From an uncultured Ruminococcus sp. (lineage in GTDB: Bacteria > Bacillota > Clostridia > Oscillospirales > Ruminococcaceae): 64,000 nt of DNA. How positions within the stretch are numbered: the stretch's first letter is position 1; each line of letters starts with the position of its first letter. The notes under the pieces were generated by a model. It had not been told where the DNA came from. It searched no databases and saw only the letters and a program-made list of their open reading frames with translations. Positions 33,161-42,450 of this stretch are shown here, piece after piece. Both the position numbers and the translations under genes were made by a program. Where the stretch lies: NCBI GenBank assembly GCA_902786975.1, contig CADAES010000005.1:17530-81529 (forward strand), read 5' to 3'.

Positions 33161-33216
33161 TTTTAGATGTAAGATGTAAGAGGTAAGAAGCAAGATTTAG
33201 ATGTAAGATGTAAGAG
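33161..33216 (+). repeat. Heptamer array H3
   Basis: TTTTAGAT followed by GTAAGAT, GTAAGAG, GTAAGAA, GCAAGAT, then TTAGAT, GTAAGAT, GTAAGAG, inside the V-ATPase operon just upstream of subunit D. Confidence 0.85.
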
Positions 33217-33257
33217 AACGTACATAGTTCTGTTATTCTCACAGTGTTAGCCTTTGC

Positions 33258-33489
33258 TTGAAGAATAACCGAGGGTGTTCTTCTGGAAAGAAATCTCTCT
33301 GAACTCTCTCGGGTATCTCTCAGTTATTTTTCGTTATTGGGGTTGTAAACCCAAATAACGAAAAATCATTAAGAGGTTTCTGAAATGGGGATAAGCGACC
33401 TTACGGTCGCTTGCGAGGATATTCAACGAATATCCTCGGGGGCTAAAATGGCGAAGCCATTTTTGGCTTCTTCTAAAAGAGTTCCCTCC
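33258..33489 (-). repeat. Structured repeat R1, copy A
   Basis: Read on the minus strand it starts at the subunit B stop. Order: AACTCTTTT; hairpin AAAATGGC-TTC-GCCATTTT; hairpin CGAGGATATTC-GTT-GAATATCCTCG; hairpin AGCGACC-GTAA-GGTCGCT; CAGAAACCTCTTAATG; long stem ATTTTTCGTTATT...AATAACGAAAAAT; then AACTGAG...CTCGGTT closing a last arm. Copies B and C share the framework with different stem sequences. Confidence 0.85.
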
Positions 33490-33491
33490 GA

Positions 33492-34892
33492 TTACTCTCC
33501 GAACAAAGTCTTTGCTTTATCGGGGTCGTAGAACTTAGAGAGGTGTTCGTCGTCAACTCTGTCAAGCTCTGCCTTTGGCAGCGTTGACAGCAGCGACCAG
33601 CCGAGGTCGAGAGTTTCCTCTATCGACCTGTTGACATCGAAGCCCTGGTTTATGAAATGCTCCTCAAACAGCTTTCCGAAGCGCATATACGCCTTGTCGC
33701 CCTCGGAAAGCTCTTCCTCGCCGATTACCGAGGCGAGCGCTCTGGCGTCCTGTACCTTTGAGTAAGCCGCAAACAGCTGGTTTGCGCACATCGAGTGGTC
33801 TTCTCTTGTGTAGCCCTCGCCGATGCCGTCCTTCATAAGTCTTGAAAGGCTGGGCAATACAGCGACTGCGGGGTAAGTGCCTGTCTGTTCGAGGTGTCTG
33901 TCCATAACTATCTGACCCTCGGTTATGTATCCCGTAAGGTCGGGTACAGGGTGTGTGATATCGTCGTTGGGCATAGTCAGTATCGGTATCTGTGTCACCG
34001 AGCCTGTCGAGCCTTTGACTATACCGGCTCTTTCGTATATCGAAGCGAGGTCGGAATAAAGATATCCCGGATAGCCCTTTCTTCCCGGTATCTCGCCCTT
34101 TGAGGACGAGAACTCACGGCAGGCCTCTGCATAAGATGTCATATCCGTCAGTATAACGAGGATATGCATATTGTGCTCAAACGCAAGGTACTCCGCACAG
34201 GTCAGAGCGCACCTCGGGGTAAGTATCCTTTCGATGATAGGGTCGTTTGAAAGGTTGATGAACATTGCAACTCTTTCAAGAGCGCCGCTTTCCTCAAAGC
34301 TTCTTTTGAAGTAATCGGCAACGTCGTTCTTAACGCCCATTGCGCCGAACACGATACCGAAGCCCTGTCCGTTGTCGTCGGCTATCTTAGCCTGTCTTGC
34401 TATCTGCACGGCGAGCTTGTTGTGGGAAAGTCCCGAGCCTGAGAATATTGGGAGCTTCTGACCTCTGATAAGCGTCATAAGTGCGTCTATCGAGGAGATG
34501 CCCGTGTTGATGTAGTTTCTCGGATAAGTTCTCGAAACAGGGTTCAGAGGGCTTCCGTTGATGTCCTTGAACTTGTCGGGAGCGATATCGCCCAGTCCGT
34601 CTATCGGGCGGCCGGAGCCGCTGAATATCCTTCCGAGCATTTCCTTTGAAAGCCCCAGCTCCATAGGCTTTCCGCTGAATTTGGTGGTGGTGTTTGTCAG
34701 CGAAAGCCCCTTTGTGCCCTCAAAGACCTGAAGCACAGCCTTGTCCTGAGATACCTCGACGACTCTTGCGAGCCTGCGTGTGCCGTCGGAAAGGTCTATC
34801 TGTGCTATTTCGTCAAAGGCAACGTCCTTAACGCCGTCGAGCACGACCAGCGGTCCGTTTATCTCCGACAGACCTACATATTTCAGTTCCAA
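33492..34892 (-). CDS. V-type ATP synthase subunit B (regulatory)
   Basis: The 466-residue subunit is related to A but lacks a true P-loop, as expected for a non-catalytic B subunit ([18 protein letters not shown] replaces GxxGxGKT). Conserved blocks are [25 protein letters not shown] near the end and the [15 protein letters not shown] region (about residue 275). The start codon is TTG directly after the subunit A stop (TAGTTG), with GGAGGTGG 5 nt before, so it is translationally coupled to A. Repeat R1 copy A begins right after its stop. Confidence 0.95.
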   Translation of the reverse strand: MELKYVGLSEINGPLVVLDGVKDVAFDEIAQIDLSDGTRRLARVVEVSQDKAVLQVFEGTKGLSLTNTTTKFSGKPMELGLSKEMLGRIFSGSGRPIDGLGDIAPDKFKDINGSPLNPVSRTYPRNYINTGISSIDALMTLIRGQKLPIFSGSGLSHNKLAVQIARQAKIADDNGQGFGIVFGAMGVKNDVADYFKRSFEESGALERVAMFINLSNDPIIERILTPRCALTCAEYLAFEHNMHILVILTDMTSYAEACREFSSSKGEIPGRKGYPGYLYSDLASIYERAGIVKGSTGSVTQIPILTMPNDDITHPVPDLTGYITEGQIVMDRHLEQTGTYPAVAVLPSLSRLMKDGIGEGYTREDHSMCANQLFAAYSKVQDARALASVIGEEELSEGDKAYMRFGKLFEEHFINQGFDVNRSIEETLDLGWSLLSTLPKAELDRVDDEHLSKFYDPDKAKTLFGE

Positions 34893-36650
34893 CTATGCCA
34901 CCTCCGTCAGCTTCTCAAAGTCCGCTGCCATTTGCTTTTCGTACTCCCCGAACATCTCGGGTCTGTCGTTTGGTATATCGTATTTTATCTTGATTATCTT
35001 GTCAGACCAGCCCGTCTTGAGTATGCTGTCATACAGCACGCCGTCGGAAAGCGCCTTTTGAGCGAGCGTATAGAAATCGACGATAGTTTTCATCATCAGA
35101 TACTGCTTTTCGAGCGGAACGTAGGTGTCGTCCTTGTGGTAGGCGTTCTGCTGAAGGAAGCCTACACGCACTATCCTTGCAGTTTCTATCAGCAGCTTCT
35201 GGTCGTCGGGGAGAACGTCCGTGCCCATGAGCTTGACTATCTCCATAAGCGTATTTTCCTCAACGAGAATGCTGGATATCTGCTGGCGGACGTTCATAAA
35301 GTTCTCGTTGACGTTTTCAGTGTAGAACTTTTCGAGGTCGCCTACATACTCCGAATAGCTGGAGTTCCAGTTGATAGCGGGGTAGTGTCTTGCATAAGCC
35401 AGCGACTTGTCAAGCGCCCAGAAGCAGCGCACGAAGCGCTTTGTGTTCTGAGTTACAGGCTCGGAGAAGTCGGAGCCCTGCGGCGAGACCGCACCGATTA
35501 TCGTTACCGAGCCTTCGCTGCCGTTGAGGTTCTCAACGTAGCCCGCACGCTCGTAGAACTCGGATATCCTTGAGGGAAGATATGCGGGGAAGCCTTCCTC
35601 TGCGGGCATTTCCTCAAGACGTCCCGATATCTCACGCAAAGCCTCCGCCCAGCGTGATGTGGAGTCTGCCATTATGGCGATGTGATAGCCCATATCCCTG
35701 TAATACTCCGCAAGCGTGATGCCCGTGTATATAGATGCCTCTCTTGCTGCAACAGGCATATTTGAAGTGTTTGCGATGAGCACTGTTCTGTCGGTCAGCG
35801 GGCGCTGTGTGTGCGGGTCGATAAGCTCGGAGAACTCCTCCAGCACCTGGGTCATCTCGTTTCCACGCTCGCCGCAGCCGATGTATACGATGATGTCCGC
35901 ATCGCACCATTTTGCAAGCTGGTGCTGAGTCATCGTCTTGCCTGTACCGAATCCTCCCGGGATAGCAGCCGTACCGCCTTTTGCGATAGGCAGCACCGTG
36001 TCGATTATCCTCTGTCCCGTGATAAGCGGTCTTGTGCCGGGGAGCCTTTGTTTGCAAGGTCTCGGCGTTCTTATTGGCCATTTCTGGCACAGCGTCAGCT
36101 CCTGCTGTTCACCGCTGTCGGTCTTTATCTTCACGACTGTATCGCTGACCTTGTACTCGCCGTCGGGCGCACGCCAGATGACCTCGCCGCCCTTTGAAAG
36201 AGGCGAGAGCATACATTTGTGAGTTATGAGCTGTGTCTCGGGGCAGGTGCAGTAGATGTCGCCTGCGCTGAGCCTGTCGCCGACGTTCACGGTAATTGTG
36301 CAGGAGTATTTTTTCTGCGTGTCCACCGAGGGAACGTTTGCGCCGTCTGCGATAAATGCGCCTGAAAGCTCCTCGAGCTTTTTAAGCGGACGCTGTATCC
36401 CGTCGAAGATGTTGTCGAGTATCCCCGGTCCGAGTGTCGCACTCATAGCCGAGCCTGTGCCTTCAACGCTCTCGCCGGGCATAAGTCCCGTTGTGCCCTC
36501 ATAGACCTGTATGGTCGTAAATTCTTCGGTAACTCTGATGACCTCGCCGATAAGGCGCTTTTTGCCCACATAGACCATTTCCTGCATCGAAAATGTGCGT
36601 GAGTTTTTCACCTTTACAACAGGTCCGTTGATAGAATAAATCGTGTCCAT
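34893..36650 (-). CDS. V-type ATP synthase subunit A (catalytic)
   Basis: The 585-residue catalytic subunit has the P-loop AIPGGFGTGKTMTQHQ (about residue 235), the A-subunit-specific insertion region before it, the Walker B/arginine-finger neighbourhood MADSTSRWAEALREISGRL (about 325) and the C-terminal helical domain. I choose ATG 36650 (MDTIYSINGPVVKVKN); a TTG 12 nt upstream overlaps the AAAGG site. It is co-translated with subunit B. In this family it hydrolyses or makes ATP while H+ or Na+ crosses the membrane. Confidence 0.95.
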   Translation of the reverse strand: MDTIYSINGPVVKVKNSRTFSMQEMVYVGKKRLIGEVIRVTEEFTTIQVYEGTTGLMPGESVEGTGSAMSATLGPGILDNIFDGIQRPLKKLEELSGAFIADGANVPSVDTQKKYSCTITVNVGDRLSAGDIYCTCPETQLITHKCMLSPLSKGGEVIWRAPDGEYKVSDTVVKIKTDSGEQQELTLCQKWPIRTPRPCKQRLPGTRPLITGQRIIDTVLPIAKGGTAAIPGGFGTGKTMTQHQLAKWCDADIIVYIGCGERGNEMTQVLEEFSELIDPHTQRPLTDRTVLIANTSNMPVAAREASIYTGITLAEYYRDMGYHIAIMADSTSRWAEALREISGRLEEMPAEEGFPAYLPSRISEFYERAGYVENLNGSEGSVTIIGAVSPQGSDFSEPVTQNTKRFVRCFWALDKSLAYARHYPAINWNSSYSEYVGDLEKFYTENVNENFMNVRQQISSILVEENTLMEIVKLMGTDVLPDDQKLLIETARIVRVGFLQQNAYHKDDTYVPLEKQYLMMKTIVDFYTLAQKALSDGVLYDSILKTGWSDKIIKIKYDIPNDRPEMFGEYEKQMAADFEKLTEVA

Positions 36651-36673
36651 AAATCTGACCAATGCCTTTCAAA

Positions 36674-37315
36674 CTATATCTGTGCAAGCCCCGAGGCTTT
36701 GGGAAATCTCTCTTTTTCCTTTTCAAAGGAAGCGTCGAACGTGCAGTCGAATGCGATGTTGCAGTCCGAGAACGCTACCATCACACCGCCGAGCTTAATG
36801 TTATCGGAGCCTTGCGGTGTGAGCCTGGTGCTCTTGCAGAGCTTTGTGCCAAGCTCAAGGTCACGCTTTGCAAAATAAGCCGTGCCCTCCGAATCGGGTC
36901 TTTGTGCGGTGCACTTTTCAAGCCGTGCCTTCAGCTCGTCTGCGTATTTGTCGCTCTGACAGAACTTTTCAAGCTCAGCCTTCACATTGTCAAAAACTCT
37001 GGTCATCATTTCGTTCCTGTGTATGAGGATATTGCGCTGAGCCTCGAGTCTGCGTGAGGATACCTCACGGACTTTTTTTGCCTCGGTCTCTTTTTCCAGA
37101 GTGCCGATGATATTTAGAAGCTCGTTGTGCGTTTCCTCCCGTGCCTGCGTGAGCCGTGTCTTCTGCTCCGCCTCAGCCTGACTGATGATGGACTGAGCCT
37201 GCTGCTGAGCCTCGGAAAAAACAGCGAGCTTGAATTTATTTAGCTTTTCAGTCTCGTTTTTCATATAATGACCGCTGCCCGAAAGCAGCTCCTCCTTAGT
37301 AAGATTCGTAAACAT
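36674..37315 (-). CDS. V-type ATP synthase subunit E
   Basis: The peripheral-stalk subunit has about 213 residues. The first two thirds are an Ala/Gln/Glu-rich helix (SEAQQQAQSIISQAEAEQK) and the C-terminal part a mixed globular domain (LGGVMVAFSDCNIAFDCTF), as in NtpE. The start is uncertain. ATG 37315 has no clear ribosome site. A strong AAGGAGG lies inside the frame, about 30 nt before a second ATG (37264), separated from it by a small GCTGC/GCAGC hairpin. Translation could begin at either. It lies between F and A. Confidence 0.85.
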   Translation of the reverse strand: MFTNLTKEELLSGSGHYMKNETEKLNKFKLAVFSEAQQQAQSIISQAEAEQKTRLTQAREETHNELLNIIGTLEKETEAKKVREVSSRRLEAQRNILIHRNEMMTRVFDNVKAELEKFCQSDKYADELKARLEKCTAQRPDSEGTAYFAKRDLELGTKLCKSTRLTPQGSDNIKLGGVMVAFSDCNIAFDCTFDASFEKEKERFPKASGLAQI

Positions 37316-37333
37316 CAATGCACGGCTGACTTA

Positions 37334-37642
37334 TCACAGCTTGATGCCGACTGCCTCGGAAAGATATCTGGAAATCGTGTCGGATATCTTCGAGGTAGCG
37401 TGTCTGTCGGGTATCTCCACTATCAGCGGTGTCTTGCGGGTGAGCTTGTAGTCGTAGACCTTTTCGGCTATCTGTTTTACAGCCTTTTCGGTCATAAGCA
37501 CGATGCCCACGTCCTGCATTTTCATAGCCTCGTCAAGCGCCTGCTGAGTTTCCTCTGCGGTGTGAGTGACGATACCCTCTATGCCTGCAAGGCGCATACC
37601 CATCTGGGTGTCGATGTTGTCGCTTATAAGATAAAACTTCAT
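37334..37642 (-). CDS. V-type ATP synthase subunit F
   Basis: The 102-residue alpha/beta subunit attaches to the central stalk. Typical features are MKFYLISDNIDTQMGMRLAG at the start, VGIVLMTEKAVKQIAEKV in the middle and PLIVEIPDRHATSK before the C-terminal helix. ATG 37642 follows AAAGGACGAAAGACA; the longer open frame has no site. It lies 81 nt after subunit K and 18 nt before subunit E. Confidence 0.93.
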   Translation of the reverse strand: MKFYLISDNIDTQMGMRLAGIEGIVTHTAEETQQALDEAMKMQDVGIVLMTEKAVKQIAEKVYDYKLTRKTPLIVEIPDRHATSKISDTISRYLSEAVGIKL

Positions 37643-37723
37643 TGTCTTTCGTCCTTTTAAGCTGTCTGGTGAATAACTGCGGATACTCTTGCCCAAAAGA
37701 GTTCCCTGCGGGAAAGTCCCAAA

Positions 37724-38161
37724 CTACTTGGAAACGTTTGAGATGATAAGGATAGAGATAAGCACTCCGTACAGAGCGATACCTTCGCCGAGAACGACGA
37801 AGATGAGGGCTTTTACGAATGCCTTTGGATCCTCGGAAACGGCTCCGATAGCTGCCGGAGCGCCTGCTGCAACTGCGATGCCGGAGCCTATACACGAAAG
37901 ACCGACAGCGAGTGCGGCTGCGAGGTAGCCAAGACCCGTACCTGTGGATATAACAGCGGCAGCGCCACCCTCACCTGCGGCAGCACCGATAATGTCGCCG
38001 ATAGGAAGTATAAGAGCTATCAGCATAACGCCCGCAAAGGAGCAGAGGTTGCCGATAAATGCTTTCTTGCAAGCCTTGCCTGTTTTGAGCTTTTTAGCCA
38101 TCAGTATAAACGGAACGCACAGCAGCGCAACTGCGATGAGTGGTAAGAAATAGATAATCAT
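37724..38161 (-). CDS. V-type ATP synthase subunit K (membrane ring)
   Basis: The 145-residue proteolipid has four transmembrane helices. The ion-binding glutamate is in the last helix, VVLGEGIALYGVLISILII (about residue 125). The preceding helical hairpin has the glycine-rich CIGSGIAVAAGAPAAIGA. The first pair lacks an equivalent carboxylate, so one ion site per subunit is expected. Whether Na+ or H+ is carried cannot be settled from this alone. The site is GGAGG before ATG. Confidence 0.93.
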   Translation of the reverse strand: MIIYFLPLIAVALLCVPFILMAKKLKTGKACKKAFIGNLCSFAGVMLIALILPIGDIIGAAAGEGGAAAVISTGTGLGYLAAALAVGLSCIGSGIAVAAGAPAAIGAVSEDPKAFVKALIFVVLGEGIALYGVLISILIISNVSK

Positions 38162-38193
38162 TTTATTTTCCTCCGATCAAATAATTAATTCTT

Positions 38194-40149
38194 TTATTCG
38201 GGCGTTGCCGAGAACTTTGTTCCCACAGGCTCGAACGGTACGCCGTCGCTTTCGCTGAAACGGCTGAATATCTCGTAAAATTCCAGACGGATGATCTGAA
38301 TGGCAACTATCATTCCCTCCATTGCCATTACGAATGCGTTTCCGATGACCAGTACGACCGGCTGAGCCGCTGCGGAAGCGCCGTCCATCAGCGTCATTAC
38401 CACAAGCATCATACCTGCGTGGGAGAGCACGAAGCCTCCGACTCTGAGGAACGACATCGTGTTGGAGATGTATGAAAGCAGGAACTCGAACATCTCAAAG
38501 AAATTCTCGACGATAAATCCGCCGACCGTCATCTTTTCGTCCTCGTCAGCACTCAGTCTGAATTTTTTATACTTGACTGCTATCGAGAACGGCACACGGC
38601 AGAAGATGCACACAAGCGGTATTACTATCAGACAAAGCACGAACGGCAGGGACATTATCTTCATATCGAACATGATCGTTCCGACCAGTCCCGCAGCGAC
38701 GGAGCTGTAGAATATCAGTCCTGCGATGCCGTTGCAGCCGAATATCGCCTTTTCGTAATCCTTCTGCTTGAAGCCGACGTAGATGTTTATCAGCATCGAC
38801 ATTATTATCAGCGCAACGCCGATTCCCACGGCGGTAACGAGTATAAAGTTCGTCTGTTTAAATACCTTCAGCGGCAGGAAGTCCACACCGAGCTGTTCAT
38901 ACATCGGATCAAGCAGCTCCTCGAAGCCGAATACCGAGCCGTACAGTGTTCCGAACACCATGCTCGAAAGTCCGCAGCGCACCATCATACCGCCTGCGTT
39001 TTTGTTCAGCTTTTTGCCGACCAGCAGACCCAGCAGCACTACAAGGAAGCCCTGCCCGAGGTCGCCGAACATTATTCCGAACAGCACCGTGTATGTCACC
39101 GCAACGAATGCGGTCGGATTGAAGCCGCCGTAATTCGGCAGGCCGTACATTTCCACCAGCATATTGAACGGGCGTGTGAACCAGCTGTTTTTGAGTATCG
39201 TCGGCGGTGTGCAGTTCGCATCGGCGTCGGGCGGCATATAGGATACCACCACCGATTCAAAGCCCTGCATCAGCTCGCTGAAATGCTTTTTGTCCTTTTT
39301 GGGAACAAAGCCCTTTATGTAGAATTTCCCGCTCATAAAGCCGACCTTTTTGCGAAGCTCGAACGTTCCGTGCAGATAGCACAGTTTTGAGTAGGCTTTC
39401 AGTATCTCGTCCTTTACCTGCTGTGAGATGAGCTCCATCTGCCTGCTGCATTCGTCAGACTCCGCCTGCTGCTGTTCAAGGTCCTGCTTCAGCTTTTTCA
39501 GAGCTTTGTCCGAGTCGCCCTCGACAAAGCCCGGCAGCGTTATGCGTTCAAAGTACATCGAACGGAACAGGTCGTCGATTATCGCCTTTTCGTTCTCGGG
39601 GCAGAAATACATTCCCCAGCAGTACAGGCTCTCCGTTTCAAATGGTACGAAGAAGAAGTTTTCGTCGTAGTAGTCCAGCTTCTCCAGGTTGTCCGTCGGA
39701 AGCCTGCCTATCCTCGCTGCGACATATTTGCAGGAGAATATCTCCTTGAAGTCGCTGTTCATACCTTTGAGGTGGTCTATCTGCGTGATAGCTCCGTTCA
39801 CCTCGGATATCTTCTGCTGCGCCTGTTTGCGCCGCTGGCTTATCTCCTCAAAGCTCTGCCCTATCTCCTTTGCCCTTTGTGCGAACTCCTCGGGAGTCCT
39901 CGGGGCGTAGCCGCTGTGGTCGGTCTGTTCAAGCTCTATGCCCAGCTCCGAGGCGAGCCGTTCAAACTCCTTGAGCTGTGCGCTGTAGCCGTTTTTTTCA
40001 TTGAGCATCGTCAGCCCGTTCGCCGTGCCCACGCTTGAAAACGCAGGCTCGATGTGGAAGCAGCCGCTCTCACAGCATTTGTCAAGGCACAGATCAAGCT
40101 CGCTCATCTGACCGACGAGTGTGACAAGCTCCATCTTTTCTATACCCAC
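38194..40149 (-). CDS. V-type ATP synthase subunit I (membrane stator)
   Basis: The 651-residue subunit has a cytosolic coiled-coil N-terminal half (about residues 1-330; e.g. LKQDLEQQQAESDECSRQME) that binds the peripheral stalks. The C-terminal half has about eight membrane helices, including MFGDLGQGFLVVLLGLLVG and the segment near the end that carries the essential arginine (MVAIQIIRLEFYEIFSRF). The start is GTG with AAAGGAG 11 nt upstream. It lies 32 nt before K. Confidence 0.93.
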   Translation of the reverse strand: MGIEKMELVTLVGQMSELDLCLDKCCESGCFHIEPAFSSVGTANGLTMLNEKNGYSAQLKEFERLASELGIELEQTDHSGYAPRTPEEFAQRAKEIGQSFEEISQRRKQAQQKISEVNGAITQIDHLKGMNSDFKEIFSCKYVAARIGRLPTDNLEKLDYYDENFFFVPFETESLYCWGMYFCPENEKAIIDDLFRSMYFERITLPGFVEGDSDKALKKLKQDLEQQQAESDECSRQMELISQQVKDEILKAYSKLCYLHGTFELRKKVGFMSGKFYIKGFVPKKDKKHFSELMQGFESVVVSYMPPDADANCTPPTILKNSWFTRPFNMLVEMYGLPNYGGFNPTAFVAVTYTVLFGIMFGDLGQGFLVVLLGLLVGKKLNKNAGGMMVRCGLSSMVFGTLYGSVFGFEELLDPMYEQLGVDFLPLKVFKQTNFILVTAVGIGVALIIMSMLINIYVGFKQKDYEKAIFGCNGIAGLIFYSSVAAGLVGTIMFDMKIMSLPFVLCLIVIPLVCIFCRVPFSIAVKYKKFRLSADEDEKMTVGGFIVENFFEMFEFLLSYISNTMSFLRVGGFVLSHAGMMLVVMTLMDGASAAAQPVVLVIGNAFVMAMEGMIVAIQIIRLEFYEIFSRFSESDGVPFEPVGTKFSATPE

Positions 40150-40175
40150 TTGAGCATTTCTCCTTTCCTGATCGC

Positions 40176-41207
40176 TCAGCAGATCAGAATGTTGTTTTCG
40201 ATATATGACGGGTCAACGCCGTAGCGTATGCCCTCGATTATGTGTATGATATTTGAGGTCTCGTAGCCGCAAAGCTGCGTGAATGCGTAAAGCACGACAG
40301 GCGCATTGAAGCTCCTGTATATCTGATGCTCGAGCCTTCGGAACTTTTCACGCTGCATACCGACCTCGAGCGTGCTGACGTCGGTAAGGTCAGCCTGAGC
40401 CTCGTTTTTGTTGAGCCATTCGAGCATCTGCTCGGGCGTGTCCAGCTCGTAGTAGCTGTCAAGCTTCTTTCCGATGTTGGATATCTTTATCTGGTGTTTT
40501 TTTATCTGCTCTGCCGAGAAGCCGAAATAGGCTTTCATACGGTAGGCGTTTATCTGGTTGAGAAAGTCGATGTCCTGCTTCACCATTCGCACCACCTCAT
40601 CACTCTGGCTGTCGGGGAAGGCTTCCTCGGCATTCTTGATGATGTTGGTGTAATACTGCGTCCTCAAGCGCCTTTCGCACTCGGTGTAATCGACCGTGCC
40701 GTCGTCGGAAAGCGCCGCACGCACAAGCGTCTTGTGGTAAGGCGTTCCCCTCAGCAGCTTCATCAGTTTGTTGAAGTCGTCTGCACTGCTCAGCTCCAGC
40801 AGGTCGAGCTTGGTGTGGTTGATGACGTAGCCGGGCAGGTCGTTGAGGTAGGAACGGTCAACTCCCGTGTTTATGCTGTTTATCAGCATCAGTATACAAT
40901 CTATCTCAGTTTTTTCGATAAGAAAATCGAAAAACGGTATCTTGTCCAGCTGCTGGAACTGGCACAGTCTTATGTATGTGTCAAAGTTCTCTTTTTCAAG
41001 CAGCGTTTCAAGAAAGCCTCTGTGGACGGTGTTGGGGTCGATGTCTGCGAGAACGCTCGCAAAGCGTGGCGTTGCGGCAAGATACTCCGTTATCTCCTGC
41101 ACCGAACGCTTGGTCAGCATCTCGTGATAGTTGTCCTTTGTCAGCATTCTGCCGTGTATGGCACGTATCTTTGAAACTGTCGCATTTGACGACAGACCGT
41201 CAAGCAT
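40176..41207 (-). CDS. V-type ATP synthase subunit C
   Basis: The 343-residue, mostly helical subunit forms the funnel that docks the central stalk on the K ring. Family-like features are the N-terminal IRAIHGRMLTKDNYHEML, the repeated three-lobe helical pattern, the central DIDFLNQINAYRMKAYF and the C-terminal block YGVDPSYIENNILIC. The ATG follows AAAGGAGTGACCACCG. The gene lies 97 nt after the small stalk subunit and 26 nt before subunit I. Confidence 0.9.
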   Translation of the reverse strand: MLDGLSSNATVSKIRAIHGRMLTKDNYHEMLTKRSVQEITEYLAATPRFASVLADIDPNTVHRGFLETLLEKENFDTYIRLCQFQQLDKIPFFDFLIEKTEIDCILMLINSINTGVDRSYLNDLPGYVINHTKLDLLELSSADDFNKLMKLLRGTPYHKTLVRAALSDDGTVDYTECERRLRTQYYTNIIKNAEEAFPDSQSDEVVRMVKQDIDFLNQINAYRMKAYFGFSAEQIKKHQIKISNIGKKLDSYYELDTPEQMLEWLNKNEAQADLTDVSTLEVGMQREKFRRLEHQIYRSFNAPVVLYAFTQLCGYETSNIIHIIEGIRYGVDPSYIENNILIC

Positions 41208-41304
41208 CGGTGGTCACTCCTTTCAGAAGCGGGAACGCTTCGGTATTCACACAGGCAGCAGGCAAAACAGCGTTCTCAGCGGACGCCTTTGCCAAACGGT
41301 GCTG

Positions 41305-41613
41305 TCAGCCCGAGATTATCTTTTCGGTGATGACCTTCTCCCATTTCTTGTGCTTTGAAGCGTAAAGGTCGTCTATCTTCGCTATCTTTTCCTGTTCTTC
41401 CTTTTCGGCTTTGCTCAGCTGGGCGTCGGTCTCGGCCTTTGTCCTGGACTCCAGTTTTTTCTTGTAAGCCTGTGCCTTTTCCTCGACCTCACTGCGCATC
41501 GACGCTATCTCCGAATCGGTCTTCTGCTCAAGCTCCGCCTGTCTGCGGTGAGCTGCGATTATCTTTTCGTCAGCGAGCCTGTCCGTTTCGAGTATCTCTG
41601 AAATAATGTCCAC
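41305..41613 (-). CDS. V-type ATP synthase peripheral stalk subunit (G/H-like)
   Basis: A 102-residue single coiled-coil rich in Glu, Lys and Ala (AAHRRQAELEQKTDSEIASM). This fits the G/H peripheral-stalk partner that pairs with subunit E and opens many clostridial V-ATPase operons. Identity rests on size, coiled-coil character and position. The start is GTG after GGAAGTGATATC. It is the first gene of the operon; the upstream leader (41614-41900) is AT-rich, with several inverted repeats and no certain promoter. Confidence 0.8.
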   Translation of the reverse strand: MDIISEILETDRLADEKIIAAHRRQAELEQKTDSEIASMRSEVEEKAQAYKKKLESRTKAETDAQLSKAEKEEQEKIAKIDDLYASKHKKWEKVITEKIISG

Positions 41614-41901
41614 GATATCACTTCCGTTCCCTTTGCTGGAAAAATAAAAACTCTTAATGTTATTTTACACCTTTTTAATAAACAAAACCACCATTATATT
41701 ATTAACGAAATCGCTTTTGTAACAAATTCATTAATAAAAAGCGCTTTGTATGTGTCCGTGCTGAGACTGAAAACCCAACCGGTTGATGCCGGCGGGCAGT
41801 CAGACACAATATATAGATAAACGGCTCTGCGTCTGTGCAAAACGCACATAAAAACCCGGGGCAGATGCGGTTTTTTCTCTTGTGACAGGCTTTGTAATTG
41901 C

Positions 41902-41930
41902 TTGACAAAATTCTTCAAAAGTGTTATATT
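41902..41930 (+). promoter_or_regulatory. Promoter of the ACT-domain/hom pair
   Basis: TTGACA (41902-41907), 17 bp, TATATT (41925-41930). The leader is about 37 nt. The remaining divergent region 41614-41900 holds a GACTG...CAGTC hairpin with inner CCGG/CCGG (about 41763-41800) and no ORF. Confidence 0.82.
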
Positions 41931-41973
41931 CGTATTTATCACAAGTACATCTGTTCACAGGAGGTGGACTAAG

Positions 41974-42420
41974 TTGGCAGGCGGCGAAAACAGACTGGTG
42001 ATAGTCAGCTCCGAGGTGCTTCCCGAGGTGATAATGAAGGTGCTCGAGGCAAAGCGCATGCGGGCAAGAGGCGAGGCTTCGACCTCTGCGGAGGCTTGCA
42101 GAGCCGTAGGCATTTCAAGGGGAGCTTACTACAAATACAAGGACTGCGTGTTCAATTACGACGAGCGCCTAACCAACAATATCCTGTCGATATATTTGAT
42201 ACTGCGTGATGAAAAGGGTGTGCTGAGTTCGATAATCTCAAAGCTTTACGAGCTTGGGACGAACATACTCACCATCAATCAGAATATCCCCGTCGATTCG
42301 GTCGCAACGGTCACCGTTTCGGTGCGTTTTGACCACGGACAGTTAAGCCCCACGGAGCTTACCAGGGAGCTTTCAAAGGTCGGCGGAGTAGTAGATGTCA
42401 AGCTCATTTCGGGCGAGTGA
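41974..42420 (+). CDS. ACT-domain protein (UPF0735-like)
   Basis: The 148-residue protein has an N-terminal helix-turn-helix-like stretch (STSAEACRAVGISRGAYYKY, about residues 33-52) followed by a C-terminal ACT domain (LRDEKGVLSSIISKLYELGT). ACT domains bind amino acids. With hom 30 nt downstream, it may sense an aspartate-family amino acid and act on this operon; that is inference. The start is TTG, 7 nt after AGGAGGTGG; the open frame extends 24 codons upstream through the promoter and is not used. Confidence 0.82.
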   Translation: MAGGENRLVIVSSEVLPEVIMKVLEAKRMRARGEASTSAEACRAVGISRGAYYKYKDCVFNYDERLTNNILSIYLILRDEKGVLSSIISKLYELGTNILTINQNIPVDSVATVTVSVRFDHGQLSPTELTRELSKVGGVVDVKLISGE

Positions 42421-42450
42421 ACAAAAGTATTAGAGAGGAAAGGTCAATTT

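Noticed and set aside
33161-33216. Heptamer arrays and hairpin arrays as CRISPR
   Set aside because: Repeats are 7 bp without unique spacers; the tRNA-Pro units are 220 bp. No cas gene is in the window.
41780-41880. GACGCAGAGCC on the minus strand, resembling part of a c-di-GMP-I riboswitch core, in the V-ATPase leader
   Set aside because: The preceding AAACC segment and the second receptor helix of GEMM are absent, so the match is probably chance.
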